Positions 19,037-29,800 of a stretch of DNA of 64,000 bases are shown here, one piece after another. Position 1 is the stretch's first letter, and every line of letters starts with the position of its first letter. The notes under the pieces were generated by a model. The model had not been told where the DNA came from. It saw only the letters and a program-made list of their open reading frames with translations, and ran no database searches. The stretch spans positions 1 through 64,000 of the forward strand of contig JAJDCO010000038.1 of assembly GCA_029260795.1 (NCBI GenBank), written 5' to 3'. The translations under genes were made by a program, and so were the position numbers. This DNA is from Planctomycetota bacterium. GTDB lineage: Bacteria; Planctomycetota; OFTM77.

Positions 19037-19405
19037 TTACGCCGACTCCTGCTCTGCGGCCCACTCGGCCAGAGACACCGAGATGTGACTCGTCCGCTTG
19101 CGGATAGGGGTCGCGCGACCCATGGCCCGCGGTCGATAACGCATTCGTCCGAAGAGCAGCGGCCCTTCGTCGACCTTGGCTTCTTTGAGGTACAGCCGAT
19201 TCACATCGGCGGTGGCCTCTTCTTGATTCAGGGCATTCGCCATGGCCGAACGGACGACCTTCTCGATGAAGGCCGCGCCGCGGCGATGGTTGAACTGCAG
19301 GATCTCGAGCGCCTCGTTCAGAGACCTTCCACGCACGAGATCCATCACGTAGCGCGCCTTACGCGGCGAGATGCGCGCGTAGCGGTGGCTGGCTCGATAC
19401 TCCAC
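19037..19405 (-). CDS. rplV: Ribosomal protein L22
   Basis: 122 residues. SPRKARYVMDLVRGRSLNEAL and the hairpin end RYRPRAMGRATPIRKRTSHI identify uL22, whose loop lines the exit tunnel. It follows rpsS by 26 bases. Confidence 0.98.
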   Translation of the reverse strand: MEYRASHRYARISPRKARYVMDLVRGRSLNEALEILQFNHRRGAAFIEKVVRSAMANALNQEEATADVNRLYLKEAKVDEGPLLFGRMRYRPRAMGRATPIRKRTSHISVSLAEWAAEQESA

Positions 19406-19431
19406 GACTCAGATCCTCCCGAGGCGCTCCG

Positions 19432-19707
19432 TCAGCGCTTCTTGTCTCTCTTGCCGCCGTGGCCGCGGTAGTTCCGCGACGGAGCGAACTCACCCAGCTT
19501 GTGCCCCACCATGTCCTCAGTGACAAACACCTTCATGAAGGTCTTGCCGTTGTGGACGTTGAAGTGGTGACTCACGAACTCGGGCACGATGACGCACGCG
19601 CGCGCCCAGGTCTTGATTCCCTCGCGCGCATTCGTCGCCTTGGCCTGCATGACCTTGCGGTAGACCTTCTCGTCGACGAATGGCCCTTTTTTCGTGCTGC
19701 GACCCAT
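19432..19707 (-). CDS. rpsS: Ribosomal protein S19
   Basis: 91 residues. MGRSTKKGPFVDEKVYRKV and NGKTFMKVFVTEDMVGHKLG identify uS19 of the 30S head. The tail RNYRGHGGKRDKKR is typical. It follows rplB by 88 bases. Confidence 0.98.
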   Translation of the reverse strand: MGRSTKKGPFVDEKVYRKVMQAKATNAREGIKTWARACVIVPEFVSHHFNVHNGKTFMKVFVTEDMVGHKLGEFAPSRNYRGHGGKRDKKR

Positions 19708-19795
19708 GTCCTGTGATTCCTCTTCTCATCCGGCCTCACGACCGGTCCGAGTTGTCTTTCGAGTCTCTCGTTCTCTGATGTCTCTGAGCCGTCGC

Positions 19796-20635
19796 CTACA
19801 GCTTGCCGCCGCGGCGAGCGCCGCGAACGATGAACCGCGAGCTCGGCTTGTTGGGCGCGCGGGTCTTGCCGCCCTTGGCCGGCTTGCCCCACGGCGAGCA
19901 AGGGTGACGACCGCCCGCGCTCCGCCCTTCACCACCACCCATCGGGTGAGCGACCGGATTCTGCGCGGTTCCCCGCACCTTCGGGCGCCGTCCGAGCCAA
20001 CGCTTCCGACCCGCCTTACCCAACGAGATGTTCTGATGGTCCAAGTTGCCGATCTGTCCGATCGTCGCCCGGCACCGCGTCGACACCTTCCGGATCTCGC
20101 CCGAGGGCAGCATGATCTGGGCGAGGCGGCCTTCGCGGGCCATCAGCTGAGCGATGGCACCGGCGCTGCGGACGATCTGTCCACCCCGGCCCGGCTGCAG
20201 CTCGATGTTGTGAATGTCCATCCCGAGCGGGATGTTCCCCAGCGGCATGCAGTTGCCCGCCTTGGGCTCGACGCGATCTCCGGAGAGGATCTCCTGGCCG
20301 ACCTCGAGGCCCTTCGGCGCCAACATGTATCGCTTTTCGCCGTCGGCGTAGATCAGCAGTGCGATCCGAGCCGAACGGTTCGGGTCGTACTCGATCGACG
20401 CCACCCGGGCGGGCACACCGTCCTTGTTTCTCTTGAAGTCGATGATGCGGTAGCGGCGCTTGTGGCCTCCACCGCGTCGCCGGCAGGTGATCCGTCCGGT
20501 ATTGTTTCGGCCACCGGTCTTGGTGAGCTTGGCGAGCAGGCTCTTTTCGGGCTTCGACCTCGTGATGTCGGCAAAGTCCGAGACACTTCCGAAGCGTCGA
20601 CCCGGGGACGTCGGCTTGTATTTTCGAATACCCAT
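19796..20635 (-). CDS. rplB: Ribosomal protein L2
   Basis: 279 residues. [40 protein letters not shown] and [20 protein letters not shown] are hallmarks of uL2, which is needed for subunit joining and peptidyl transfer. Length is normal. Confidence 0.99.
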   Translation of the reverse strand: MGIRKYKPTSPGRRFGSVSDFADITRSKPEKSLLAKLTKTGGRNNTGRITCRRRGGGHKRRYRIIDFKRNKDGVPARVASIEYDPNRSARIALLIYADGEKRYMLAPKGLEVGQEILSGDRVEPKAGNCMPLGNIPLGMDIHNIELQPGRGGQIVRSAGAIAQLMAREGRLAQIMLPSGEIRKVSTRCRATIGQIGNLDHQNISLGKAGRKRWLGRRPKVRGTAQNPVAHPMGGGEGRSAGGRHPCSPWGKPAKGGKTRAPNKPSSRFIVRGARRGGKL

Positions 20636-20684
20636 CGCTTCCTCGCTTCAAACGGTCCGCAGGGCCCGTCAGCTCATCCGCCTC

Positions 20685-20978
20685 TTACAGGAACTCGATC
20701 GAGTCGCCCTCTTGGAGCGTCACGATCGCTTTCTTCCAGTCCTGGCCCTTGCCGAACCGCATTCCGACTCGCTTGCGCTTGCCTTGGCGGCTCATCGTAT
20801 TCACCCGCGTCACCTTCACTCCGAAGATGGCCTCGACCGCCTGGCGAATCTGAATCTTGTTCGCCCTCGGCTTCACGCGGAAATGGTAGGCGTTCGCCTC
20901 TTCCTGCTGCTGAGTCCCCTTCTCGGTGATCAGCGGCTTGGAGATGACGCCGTAGTGAAGGCTCAGGTCATTCGCCAT
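20685..20978 (-). CDS. rplW: Ribosomal protein L23
   Basis: 97 residues from the ATG at 20978; a TTG two codons earlier is less likely. [16 protein letters not shown] opens uL23, the docking site for trigger factor and SRP at the tunnel exit, and [17 protein letters not shown] closes it. The start overlaps the rplD stop by 11 bases, so the two are probably coupled. Confidence 0.97.
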   Translation of the reverse strand: MANDLSLHYGVISKPLITEKGTQQQEEANAYHFRVKPRANKIQIRQAVEAIFGVKVTRVNTMSRQGKRKRVGMRFGKGQDWKKAIVTLQEGDSIEFL

Positions 20979-21573
20979 GGCCAAACCTCTCCTCGAGCTT
21001 CTTCACCGACGCTTCGGTCACGACCAGGTACTTGGCCCGCAGCAGATCGTAGGCGTTCAACGACTCCACGGTCGTCAGCCAAACGTTCCGCAGGTTGCGG
21101 AAGGAGCGCCACACGGTCTCGTCGTGCTCGGCATTCACGAAGAGGAAGCTCCCCTCCGTGCCCAGGCTCTGGACGAGAGCGGCGGCCTGCTTCGTGCTCG
21201 GCTTGTCGAAGGACAGGGACGGGATCTGGAAGACCTCGTCATCCTGAAACTTCGAGAGCAGCGCCGAGCGACACGCCTGACGCAGCGCCTTCTTCGGCAT
21301 CGCGTAGGAGAAGTCGCGCGGCTTCGGGCCGTGCATCGTTCCGCCGCCTCGCCACACCGGGTTCGTCACGTTACCCGGACGAGCGCGGCCCGTGCCCTTT
21401 TGACGCCACAGCTTGCGGTGGCTTCCGGACACGTCCGAGCGGCCCTTGGTCGACGCCGTACCGACGCGCTGGTTCGCCTCGTACATCAAGACCGCCTCCC
21501 GCAGCAGCCGGCGCCGGACCTTGTCCCCGTACACCGCGCCATCCGCGCTCGCCAGTCGTTTCACATCCGCCAT
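20968..21573 (-). CDS. rplD: Ribosomal protein L4
   Basis: 201 residues from ATG 21573 ([20 protein letters not shown]). [20 protein letters not shown] is the extended tunnel loop of uL4, and in E. coli L4 also represses the S10 operon. The start lies only 25 bases after the rpsJ stop, so rplC (L3), usually between rpsJ and rplD, is absent here. The in-frame extension back to 21624 overlaps rpsJ and is rejected. Confidence 0.97.
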   Translation of the reverse strand: MADVKRLASADGAVYGDKVRRRLLREAVLMYEANQRVGTASTKGRSDVSGSHRKLWRQKGTGRARPGNVTNPVWRGGGTMHGPKPRDFSYAMPKKALRQACRSALLSKFQDDEVFQIPSLSFDKPSTKQAAALVQSLGTEGSFLFVNAEHDETVWRSFRNLRNVWLTTVESLNAYDLLRAKYLVVTEASVKKLEERFGHGE

Positions 21574-21598
21574 CTGTCCGCTCTTCCTCTCGCCCGAC

Positions 21599-21907
21599 TC
21601 AGGCCTTGATCCGAATGTCGACACCCGCTGGCATGTTCAGCTTGCTCAGCGCATCGACCGTCTTCGAAGTCGGCTCCGAGATGCAGATCAAACGCTTGTG
21701 CGTCCGAATCTCGAACTGCTCACGACTCTTCTTGTCGATGTGCGGCCCTCGCAGCACCGTGTAGCGCTCGATCCGCGTCGGAAGCGGAATCGGACCCGCC
21801 ACCTTCGCGCCGGTCCGCTTGGCCGTCTCCACGATGTCCAGAGCACTCTGGTCCAGCGACTCGTGGTCGTAGGCCTCCATCCGAATTCGAATCTTGTCGT
21901 TGAGCAT
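21599..21907 (-). CDS. rpsJ: Ribosomal protein S10 (NusE)
   Basis: 102 residues. [38 protein letters not shown] and the C-terminal [15 protein letters not shown] end identify uS10. Besides its ribosomal role it is NusE, which links NusG to the leading ribosome. It heads the S10 string behind the promoter at 22160-22188 with a leader of about 240 bases. Confidence 0.98.
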   Translation of the reverse strand: MLNDKIRIRMEAYDHESLDQSALDIVETAKRTGAKVAGPIPLPTRIERYTVLRGPHIDKKSREQFEIRTHKRLICISEPTSKTVDALSKLNMPAGVDIRIKA

Positions 21908-22251
21908 GGACCTCTTTCCTCATGACACGGCCTCGTCCTACGCTCTCGCGAAGACAACGGCCCGTCCCGAACCTCGTCCGGCGGCTCCGGTCTCACCACA
22001 GGGACCCTGGGCTCCCGGACCACTCGAAAAGCGCGACGCGCGATCAACGCACGCCCTCTTTTCGCGCACCGTTTCGGGCACACCCTCTGCAGCTCGGAAA
22101 ACCTCGGCGCCTTTAAGTTCTAGCCCGCCAGTGGCTTAAGCTCCGGAGCAAAGCCGGAGATGATATCAACTGACCCCGATCAAGTCAAACGCTAATTTCC
22201 GCCTTTTGGTATCCCCCTCGGACAGCCCCGCCCCGACGCCACAAAGACGGT
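21908..22251. other. Leader region between fusA and rpsJ
   Basis: This 344-base gap holds no gene; rplC is not here either. It carries a strong promoter (22160-22188) reading toward rpsJ. A hairpin, CTCCGG/CCGGAG at 22141-22159, falls right at the expected transcript start. The remaining leader of about 240 bases could carry ribosomal-protein autoregulation, but no known motif is recognised. Confidence 0.6.
22160..22188 (-). promoter_or_regulatory. Sigma70-type promoter for the rpsJ string
   Basis: On the reverse strand TTGACT (-35, 22183-22188) and TATCAT (-10, 22160-22165) are separated by exactly 17 bases. Each hexamer matches consensus at 5 of 6 positions. The local A+T content is higher than around it. 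Confidence 0.75.
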
Positions 22252-24318
22252 TCAAAACAGGAGTTCCTTTGAACGATCCAACGGAACCGGCGCGTACTCG
22301 CGCGGCTCCAATGAGAAATTGGCCCGCCCTTGAGACAGTGACCGAATCGTCGTCGAGTAGCCGAAGACCTCCGAGAGAGGCACCGATCCGCGGATGATCG
22401 CCGGCTCCGCGTTCGGGTCCATCTCGTCGATCTTCGCCCGACGGCTGTGAAGATCCGCCACGATGCCCGAGATGTACTCGGAAGGCGTCCGCACCTCGAA
22501 GCCCATGATGGGCTCGAGGATCACGACCCCGCCCTTTTCCAGAGCCTCCTCGAGCGCCTGGATCGCCGCCGCCTCGTAGGCCCAGTCCGAAGACTCTCCC
22601 TCGACGTAGGAGCCGCCGACGACCCGAATCGCGACGTTGATGATCGGATAGCCCAGGCTGAAGCCGCCTTTGGCCGACGCTTGGAGCGATTGCTCGATCG
22701 GCAGCCAGAGTGCACGCGGCAGCGTGTCCTTGTCGATCTCCATCTCGATCTCGGCCGGATGCATGCCCCCGTCGACCCGAGGGACCACCTCGAGGACCAC
22801 GTGGCCGAAGTGCATCCGATTGCCCAGCTGCTTCTCGATGCGCTTCTCTCGCCGTGTCCTCTGGCCGATCGTCTGGCGATAGGCCACGCGCGGCTTGCCC
22901 ATGTTGAACTTCACTCGGAAGTCCTTCTCGAGCCGATGACGCACGATCTCGAGATGGAGCTCGCCCATGCCCGCGATCAGCGTCTGGCCGGTCTCCTCGT
23001 TGAGGTGCACCTGAAAGGTCGGATCGTCCTTCTCGACCTGGCGCAGCGCCTCGACCAAGGCATCCTTGTCCGCCATGCTCCGCGGCTCGATCGCTGCCGA
23101 GATGACCGTCGCCGGAAAGCTCATCGACTCCAGCAGCACCGGATGCGCTTTGGGACAGAGCGTGTCGCCCGTGTACGTGTGCTTCAGGCCCACCACCGCC
23201 ACGATCTCACCCGGACCCGCCTTCGGGATCGACTCCCGCTGGTTGGCGTGCATCCGGAAGATCTGCTGCACTCGCTCCACCTTCTGACGCCGCGAGTTGA
23301 AGACCTGCTTGCCCGCCTCGAGCTCGCCCGAGTAGATGCGCAGGTAGGTCAGCTCACCGTGAGTGTCCTTGAAGGTCTTGAAGGCGAGGGCCGCCAGGTT
23401 GGCCTTGGCATCGGGCTCGATCTTGACCTGCTTGCCGGTGTGGAGGTGCTCGGCGTCCGGGACCGGTACCTCGAGGGGCGACGGGAGATAGGCACAGATG
23501 GCATCGAGGAGATCCTGGACACCTTTGTTCCGCAGCGCCGAGCCCAGCAGTACCGGTACGATCTTTCGCGAGACGGTTGCCTCGTGCAGTGCTCGCGTCA
23601 GCTCCTCGGGCTCGATCGGCTGATCTTCGAGAAACTTCTCGAGCAGGAAGTCGACCGACTCGGAGACCTTCCCCAGCATCTCGCCCCGTGCCAGCTCGGC
23701 GTCGTCGCGGAGCTCGGCCGGGATATCCTCGATCGTCACCTCGCGACCCTGGGACTCCTCGTCGTAGCGGTGGGCCTTCATGGTGATCAGATCGATCACA
23801 CCCTCGAAGTCCTTCTCGAGCCCGATCGGGATCTGGAGCGGCACCGGGTTGCCCCCGAGCTTGCGCCGAATCTGCTCGATCGCCTTGCCCGGGTCGGCCC
23901 CGACGCGATCGAGCTTGTTGACGAAGGCGATCCGCGGGACGCGGTAGCGATCGGCTTGCTGCCACACGGTCTCGGATTGCGCCTCGACGCCGGCGACTCC
24001 GCAGAAGACCGCCACGGCGCCGTCGAGCACACGCAAGCTTCGCTCGACCTCGGCGGTGAAGTCGACGTGACCGGGCGTGTCGATCAGGTTGATCCGGTAC
24101 CCGCTCCACTCGCAGGTGGTGGCGGCCGAGGTGATGGTGATGCCCCGCTGCTGCTCCTCTTCCATCCAGTCCATCGTGGCGGTGCCTTCATGCACTTCGC
24201 CGAGGCGATGCTCTTTGCCGGTATAGAAGAGGATGCGCTCGGTGACGGTGGTCTTTCCCGCGTCGATGTGGGCCATGATGCCCATGTTGCGCACGCGATC
24301 GAGCTTCACCGTCGTCAT
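22252..24318 (-). CDS. fusA: Elongation factor G
   Basis: 688 residues from ATG 24318 ([20 protein letters not shown]). The GTPase catalyses translocation and, with RRF, ribosome recycling. The P-loop AHIDAGKTT is at 16-24, and DTPGHVDFT and NKLD follow; domains II-V are complete, ending with the [20 protein letters not shown] region of domain V. An earlier in-frame codon at 24360 lies in the intercistronic palindrome and is not supported. The frame has no second fusA copy near it. Confidence 0.98.
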   Translation of the reverse strand: MTTVKLDRVRNMGIMAHIDAGKTTVTERILFYTGKEHRLGEVHEGTATMDWMEEEQQRGITITSAATTCEWSGYRINLIDTPGHVDFTAEVERSLRVLDGAVAVFCGVAGVEAQSETVWQQADRYRVPRIAFVNKLDRVGADPGKAIEQIRRKLGGNPVPLQIPIGLEKDFEGVIDLITMKAHRYDEESQGREVTIEDIPAELRDDAELARGEMLGKVSESVDFLLEKFLEDQPIEPEELTRALHEATVSRKIVPVLLGSALRNKGVQDLLDAICAYLPSPLEVPVPDAEHLHTGKQVKIEPDAKANLAALAFKTFKDTHGELTYLRIYSGELEAGKQVFNSRRQKVERVQQIFRMHANQRESIPKAGPGEIVAVVGLKHTYTGDTLCPKAHPVLLESMSFPATVISAAIEPRSMADKDALVEALRQVEKDDPTFQVHLNEETGQTLIAGMGELHLEIVRHRLEKDFRVKFNMGKPRVAYRQTIGQRTRREKRIEKQLGNRMHFGHVVLEVVPRVDGGMHPAEIEMEIDKDTLPRALWLPIEQSLQASAKGGFSLGYPIINVAIRVVGGSYVEGESSDWAYEAAAIQALEEALEKGGVVILEPIMGFEVRTPSEYISGIVADLHSRRAKIDEMDPNAEPAIIRGSVPLSEVFGYSTTIRSLSQGRANFSLEPREYAPVPLDRSKELLF

Positions 24319-24359
24319 ACCTCTCTGCCGCGAAGGTGCGGCCGCTGGGGGTCTAATCA

Positions 24360-24400
24360 AGAAAGAGGGCCCGGGCCCTCTTTCTCGACTCCTCGAGGAG
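24360..24400. repeat. 26-bp perfect palindrome between rpsG and fusA
   Basis: Positions 24360-24385 are a perfect palindrome with no loop, centred on GGGCCC/GGGCCC and flanked by A/T-rich arms (GAAAGA and TCTTTC). A second short palindrome, CTCCTCGAGGAG, follows at 24389-24400. Both lie in the 141-base space before fusA. As RNA they would form an intercistronic hairpin; as DNA they could be a protein site. Confidence 0.7.
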
Positions 24401-24459
24401 GAGGGCTCTGACCCCTCGGACCTCGGGGCGGCCGAAGCCGCCCGATCAACTTCGTCCTG

Positions 24460-24933
24460 TTACCAGGCGAAGTGCGCGAAGGCCTTGTTGGCCTCCGCCA
24501 TCTTGTGCACGTTCTCGCGCTTCGTGTAGGCCGTGCCCTGCTTCTGGTAGGCATCGAGCAGCTCTTCGGCAAGACGGCGAGCCATCGGCTTGCCCTTCTT
24601 GCCTCGCGAGGCTTCGAGCATCCAGCGAATCGCCAGCGACTGCTGACGATTCTTCTTCACTTCCATCGGCACCTGATAGGTCGCGCCACCGACGCGCTTG
24701 GAGCGCACCTCGATCATCGGCTTGACGTTGGTGATCGCGGTCACGAAGACTTCGAGCGGCTCGACGTCCTTGACGCGCTTCTCGATCATCTCGAGTGCGT
24801 CATAGAAGATCTTCTGAGCCGTCGTCTTCTTACCGTCCAGCATCAGGCCATTGATGAACTTCGAGGCCAGCATGCTGCTGAATCTCGGGTCGGGCTGCTG
24901 ATAGACTTCCGTGGACTTGTAGCTTCTGGGCAT
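24460..24933 (-). CDS. rpsG: Ribosomal protein S7
   Basis: 157 residues. [20 protein letters not shown] and the C-terminal [14 protein letters not shown] identify uS7, the assembly initiator of the 30S head near the E site. In E. coli it represses the str operon. It lies between rpsL and fusA as usual. Confidence 0.98.
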   Translation of the reverse strand: MPRSYKSTEVYQQPDPRFSSMLASKFINGLMLDGKKTTAQKIFYDALEMIEKRVKDVEPLEVFVTAITNVKPMIEVRSKRVGGATYQVPMEVKKNRQQSLAIRWMLEASRGKKGKPMARRLAEELLDAYQKQGTAYTKRENVHKMAEANKAFAHFAW

Positions 24934-25027
24934 CGAATCTGGATTCCCTTCGAGCGGCCGGGCTCCTCGCCCAGGCCCCGCAGCGGCCGCCCCTCACACG
25001 AGGTCGACCCACGTATCTTCCGCTATG

Positions 25028-25399
25028 TTACTTGTTTCGCTTGGCGCCGTACTTGGAGCGCGCCTGCTTCCGGTCGCTGACACCCGAGGCATCGAGCGTT
25101 CCCCGGATGATGTGGTAGCGCACGCCTGGCAGATCGCGGACCCGGCCGCCTCGCACGAGCACGATGGAGTGCTCTTGCAGGTTGTGGCCTTCGCCCGGGA
25201 TGTAGGCCGTGACCTCTTTGCCGTTCGACAGTCGCACTCGTGCGATCTTCCGAAGCGCCGAGTTCGGCTTCTTCGGCGTCATCGTGCGCACCTGGAGACA
25301 GACGCCGCGCTTTTGCGGGCAGCTCTCGAGGACCGGCGTCTTCGACTTCTTCTTGACGGCCTTACGGCCCTTGCGGACCAGCTGATTGATCGTCGGCAT
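25028..25399 (-). CDS. rpsL: Ribosomal protein S12
   Basis: 123 residues. [20 protein letters not shown], the [19 protein letters not shown] decoding loop and [20 protein letters not shown] identify uS12. The lysine in TPKKPNSA corresponds to K42/K43 of E. coli, where streptomycin-resistance changes occur; the wild-type residues are present. It is the first gene of the string. Confidence 0.99.
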   Translation of the reverse strand: MPTINQLVRKGRKAVKKKSKTPVLESCPQKRGVCLQVRTMTPKKPNSALRKIARVRLSNGKEVTAYIPGEGHNLQEHSIVLVRGGRVRDLPGVRYHIIRGTLDASGVSDRKQARSKYGAKRNK

Positions 25400-25471
25400 T
25401 AAATCACAAACTCAATGATGACTTACGCTTAGGCGCAAACCGCGGACCGTCTCCGCGACGGAAAGACGGTT

Positions 25472-25500
25472 AGTCTACCAATGGCCCCCGGAGCGGTCAA
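25472..25500 (-). promoter_or_regulatory. Sigma70-type promoter for rpsL-rpsG-fusA
   Basis: On the reverse strand TTGACC (25495-25500) and TAGACT (25472-25477) are 17 bases apart. The leader to rpsL (about 65 bases) can fold a hairpin with CCGTCT/AGACGG arms. The hexamers match consensus at 5 and 4 positions. Confidence 0.7.
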
Positions 25501-25570
25501 TGGGGTCGGTGGGCCGCAAGCGGGTTTTGTGCAGTCAATGTCGCCGTTCTGCTGGCGGCGGCCCTCGGCG

Positions 25571-25925
25571 CTATTCCGATAACTCGTTTTCACCCCTCAC
25601 TCGATCGTACCATTCGACGCGATGCGGCAGATCTGCGGCGGCGTACTCGATATGGACGACCCGACGGTGGACCGGCTGAGCGGCCGGCGCCGAGGCGTGG
25701 AGGATGAGCGGGCACATCAGTACAGCATCTCCACAGAGGACCTCACACTCCACTGCGGTCCCGCGAGCCTTCCAAGCCTCGAGCTCGCCGAACGGCCTCG
25801 GCATCGGGAACCGATGCGATGGCTTCGCGCAGGGAAACGACATCTCTCGAGTCGAGGACCTCTTTGACGATTCCGAACCCGTCGCGACGGATGCGGTGGG
25901 GCCTTGCATTCGGCCAGCGCGTCAA
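25571..25925 (-). pseudogene. Broken phytanoyl-CoA dioxygenase-like gene
   Basis: Two reading frames together resemble the ends of a PhyH-family Fe(II)/2-oxoglutarate oxygenase. The first (25925 to about 25800) has the N-terminal pattern DGFGIVKEVLDSRDVVSLREA and stops at 25743. The second (about 25790 to 25571) has the C-terminal pattern GDAVLMCPLILHASA...HRRVVHIEYA...LPHRVEWYDRV, with the distal His and Arg of the family. The middle with the HxD iron site (roughly 150 residues) is gone and a frameshift joins the pieces. The family call is from memory; the C-terminal match is the stronger. Confidence 0.65.
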
Positions 25926-26236
25926 CGCTTCATCGCCGCAACGAGAACGAGGATCACGATGGTCCCGACGACAGCGACGAGTGCAGACGGAGCGAGGCCG
26001 AGTATCCGAACGCGACCAGGCAGGCTCGACCAGCCCTTCAATGTCACGATAAGAACGATCACCGCCAAGACGGACGAGAGGCCGAACAGCATCAGGTAGG
26101 CCAGGGCGGCAGAGCTCGCGTCGGCCAGCCCACTCCCGGTTTTCCCGAATAGCCTCGGCAAGAGCAGCGACGAGGCGAGGGCACTCAGGCTCAGAATCGA
26201 GAGGATCGTGATTCGTCGCGGTCGTTCAGTGGACAT
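25922..26236 (-). CDS. Small three-span membrane protein
   Basis: 104 residues from ATG 26236 (MSTERPRRITILSILSLSAL). Three hydrophobic spans at about 9-25, 36-62 and 75-100 and a short basic end. The stop overlaps the start of the PhyH-like remnant by 4 bases. No family is recognised and no strong ribosome binding site is seen, so it is moderately supported. Confidence 0.5.
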   Translation of the reverse strand: MSTERPRRITILSILSLSALASSLLLPRLFGKTGSGLADASSAALAYLMLFGLSSVLAVIVLIVTLKGWSSLPGRVRILGLAPSALVAVVGTIVILVLVAAMKR

Positions 26237-26435
26237 GCATGGTTGCCAGGGAGTGGAGAGGAGCGCCGGAACCAGTCTGCCGCTTGAGCTCGACCTCGAC
26301 AAGCGTCCGGACTGCGGAGCCGCTCAAAGGGCGTTCGCGCAGCGGCCGTCGGCGAACGGAGAGTCACCGGGGCGCCAGCTCCGCGTCGAAAAACGGCTCG
26401 TCCGTCGGGCGTCCGCTCCGCGGCCGCGCTCCGCG

Positions 26436-26701
26436 TTTGCCTTTCTCCGACGCAGTCCTTGGCATGATTTCGATCGGCACCTTGGAGTCGGGCGTCAGCT
26501 TCGCGGCCCGTTCTCGGCTTCGCGTTGAGTTCGGCGCTCGACGGGCCACTCCGCGGACGCGCTCCACGTTTGCCTTTCTCCGACGCAGTCCTTGGCATGA
26601 TTTCGATCGGCACCTTGGAGTCGGGCGTCAGCTTCGCGGCCCGTTCTCGGCTTCGCGTTGAGTTCGGTGCTCGGCGGGCCACTCCGCGGACGCACTCCGG
26701 G
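26436..26701. repeat. 133-bp tandem repeat, two copies plus flanking partials
   Basis: Copy 1 (26436-26568) and copy 2 (26569-26701) are nearly identical, both starting TTTGCCTTTCTCCGACGCAG. The joining motif CACTCCGCGGACGC recurs at about 26731, followed by a partial third start (GCGTTTGCCCTTCACC). A related GGCCGCGCTCCGCG lies just before copy 1. No gene is seen in the 575 bases between the small membrane protein gene and the subtilase stop; the repeat fills most of it. Confidence 0.75.
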
Positions 26702-26811
26702 CCGTTCTTGGGCGGGGCTCGCCGCTCTCCCACTCCGCGGACGCACTCCGCGTTTGCCCTTCACCCCGTTCTGCAACGCTTGGGGCAACTTCGCGCTCGC
26801 CTCCCGCCCCT

Positions 26812-29800
26812 TCACCGCTTGGCGCGGTATACGTAGCCATCGACCTTCGTGTCACTGCCGTACTCCGTGGTCACGACGATGTCGACCGACTCGGCCAGTC
26901 GCTCGATGCTGCCTTGCCCGCGCGGGTGGATCGGATGCGGCGGCGCGATCACGTGCAGCGTGACCGGATCGACGACCGTGACCTGCGCGGCCTTGCCGTC
27001 GAAGTTCACCGACGTCTGCGGCGAGAAGCCACTGCCGCTCAACACCACGGTGTTACCGCCTCGCGAAGGTCCCGAAGCCGGCGAGACCGTCTCGAGGTGC
27101 GGGAGTGGCTGGTACTCGATAGTGTCGGTCGCCTCGGCGCCCCAGTTGCCTGCGACGTCACCGTAGCGCACCCACACGGTCTTGGTGCCCGGCCAGGCGT
27201 CGCCGCCGAACTGAGTGAGGTCCCACTCGCGCCGCGTCTCTGCGTAGGGCTCCGGTTGCGACCAGCTCTTGCCGTCGTTCGAGAACTGCATGTCCTTGAG
27301 GCCGCTGTCCCAATCGGTCGCACCCAGCTCGGCGAGCTGGACGAGCTCGAACGGTGTCGTCGTGCCCACGACGTCGCAAGTGCCGAGGGTGGGCAGCACG
27401 TCGTCGACATAGAACGGTCCGAGGCTCTCGGTCGCGCCCCAGTTGCCGCACGCGTCGACGGCTCGAATGTTGAAGTAGCGAGCGACGGGCGCTGAGACCA
27501 GCACGTCGGAATAGGTCGTGACGTCTCCGAGGTCTTGCACCGTGTCGGGCGTCCCGGCCGCCCCGTCAGTGATCGAGAACGAGTAGCCGACCAAGCCCGA
27601 GAGCGAGTCCGTTGCGGCCGTCCACTCGAACGTGATGTTCGGGTCCAATGACCAGCCGAAGGGCGTGTGCGTGGTCGACATCAGATCGGTGACCGGCGTC
27701 GGAGGCGTCCCATCCACGGTGATGACGAGGCTGTCCGTCTGATCGACCCAGTTGTCGGAGCGCGCTTCGACGCTCCACGTCTTCACGCCTTCGGTCGTCC
27801 AGAACGCCGTCCAGCTCGCGCTGCGATCCAACCCGTGTCGGATGTCACCGAGCACGAGGTCCCAGCCGGCGTGTAGGTTGTCCTCGAGGTCGGTGACGAT
27901 TCCGTCGTCGAGCGTCGTGGACGCATCGACCAAGGTCACCGTCCCGGTCACGGTCGAGTCGCAGAACACGGCCGAAGCGATATAGCTATCGCAGGTGGCG
28001 GTCGCCGTGATGTCGACATTCTCGCCCGGCTGCACGCAGAGGTCGCTGGCCACCACGTCGAACGAGCCGCCCGGCGTCGTGTCGCCATGGATCTTCGCGA
28101 CCGTCACGCTGACGCGCGCCGAGCCCGTCACGCTCGTCGGCCAGGTCTTCCAACGCCACGGCCCGGCCGCGGGATCGTCCAGGATCCGGATCTCGGTGTT
28201 GTCGATCGAACTCTGCTGGCTCACCCACTCGCCGGTGTTGCCGGCCGGATCGATGGGGTCCTGATCGATCCACAGGTCGATGTCGTTGACCAGCGCCTGC
28301 GACGCACCCGGGCTGCAGGGCGGCTCATGGTACGTCATCACGACGACCAGCCGCTCGACGTCGCTTTCGACCGTGAAGTCGCCGAAGGAGAAGCCCGAGG
28401 AGTCCTGAGTGAAGCCCCAGTTGGCCCACTCGAGCTCAGTGGTCTGGAAGAGCGCCCGGTAGGCACTGACGCGACCGGCGCCGTACTCATTGAGGTGATG
28501 AAGGGGATCCGAGCTCGGCGCGTCGAGCACCTGGTCGTCCTTGGTGATCGCCGTCGCCATGAGGATCGAGGCCATCCGGTGGGGCGCGTAGCGCGTGTAG
28601 TCATAGGCATCGGCGAGCTGGGCGGCGACGCCCGAGACGTGCGGCGCGGCCATGCTCGTGCCCGTGTAGGCGGTGTAGCTACTCGTCGTGCCGGCCTCCA
28701 CCGACGAGATGAAAGTGCCCGGTGCCGCGATGTTCGGCTTCCAACGACCATCCCCCGCCGGGCCGCGCGAGGACGGGGGCACGACCGTGCCAGGATCGCC
28801 AATGGAGGCCTCGTAGAAGTCCAACACATTGGCGACGGTGAAGGCGTTCTTGGCGACGGCCTGACCTCGGAGCGTCGATGCCAGCGGTCCTTCATTGCCG
28901 CCCGCGAATACGTAGAGCTGCTCGTGGTTCCAGACCTCGGCATCGACCTCGCGCGCCTCGGCCTCGCTTCCGATCCAAGGACTACTGGACCACGTGCCCC
29001 ACGAGTTGTTGACGATGTGCGGCTTCGGCGTCGTGTCCGTCCCGTCGAAGTAGCTGTTCTGCATGACAGCGTAGACCGAGGTCGTCGAGCCCGGCGTCCA
29101 CGAGCAACCGTCGTCATCGAACACCTTGGCATTGAAGAGCCGACTGGTGCCCCCCCAGCTCGCCAGGCCAGGCGCCACGCCGGTGTGACCGGCCTCGGCC
29201 ACACCGCGACCCAGGATCGTGCCCGCGACGTGCGAGCCATGGCCGCACCCATCGCCCCACGGCCCCGAGCCACCCGACCATTCCCAGCCGGCGCCGATGA
29301 CGTCGAGGTCATCGTGCCCCGTGTCGACGCCCGAGTCGATGATGCCCAGGATGACTTCTTGAGCCGTGCCTCCATCCCACGTGTCGCGGACGCGGTCGGC
29401 GAGGATCATGGGCGTCGACTCGTCATGGAGCGGCTCGGGCCGAGTGAACGGCTCGATGTGCTGGACGAAATCGAGCTCGGTCAAGTGCGCGAGATCCCGC
29501 TGATCGACGCGGGCGCGGAAGGCCCGAATGCCATCGAGGTACTCGAGGATCTCGACTCGCTCCGCCTCGAGCGCCTGGTGCTGCCATCCGAAGCTCTGCC
29601 AGATCGCCGCCGATTGCGCGTCGAAGGTCTCGGGAGACAACGTCGCCCCACCGCCTCGCGTCACCGGGCGAGCGACCGGCTGACGCACCGATGCGTCATT
29701 GAGGTCGGACTCGAAGACGTTGATGTAGACGTCGACCCGTCCTGTGGCGCTCGCGAGTCGCGGCGAGAGCTTCGAGGCCGCCGGCATGGGACCGACCCAA

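Noticed and set aside
26436..26701. CRISPR array
   Set aside because: The repeat unit is 133 bases with no spacers; it is a tandem duplication.
26239..26855. Several short frames across the 133-bp repeat
   Set aside because: Repetitive basic products in several frames, no ribosome binding sites; a repeat, not a gene.
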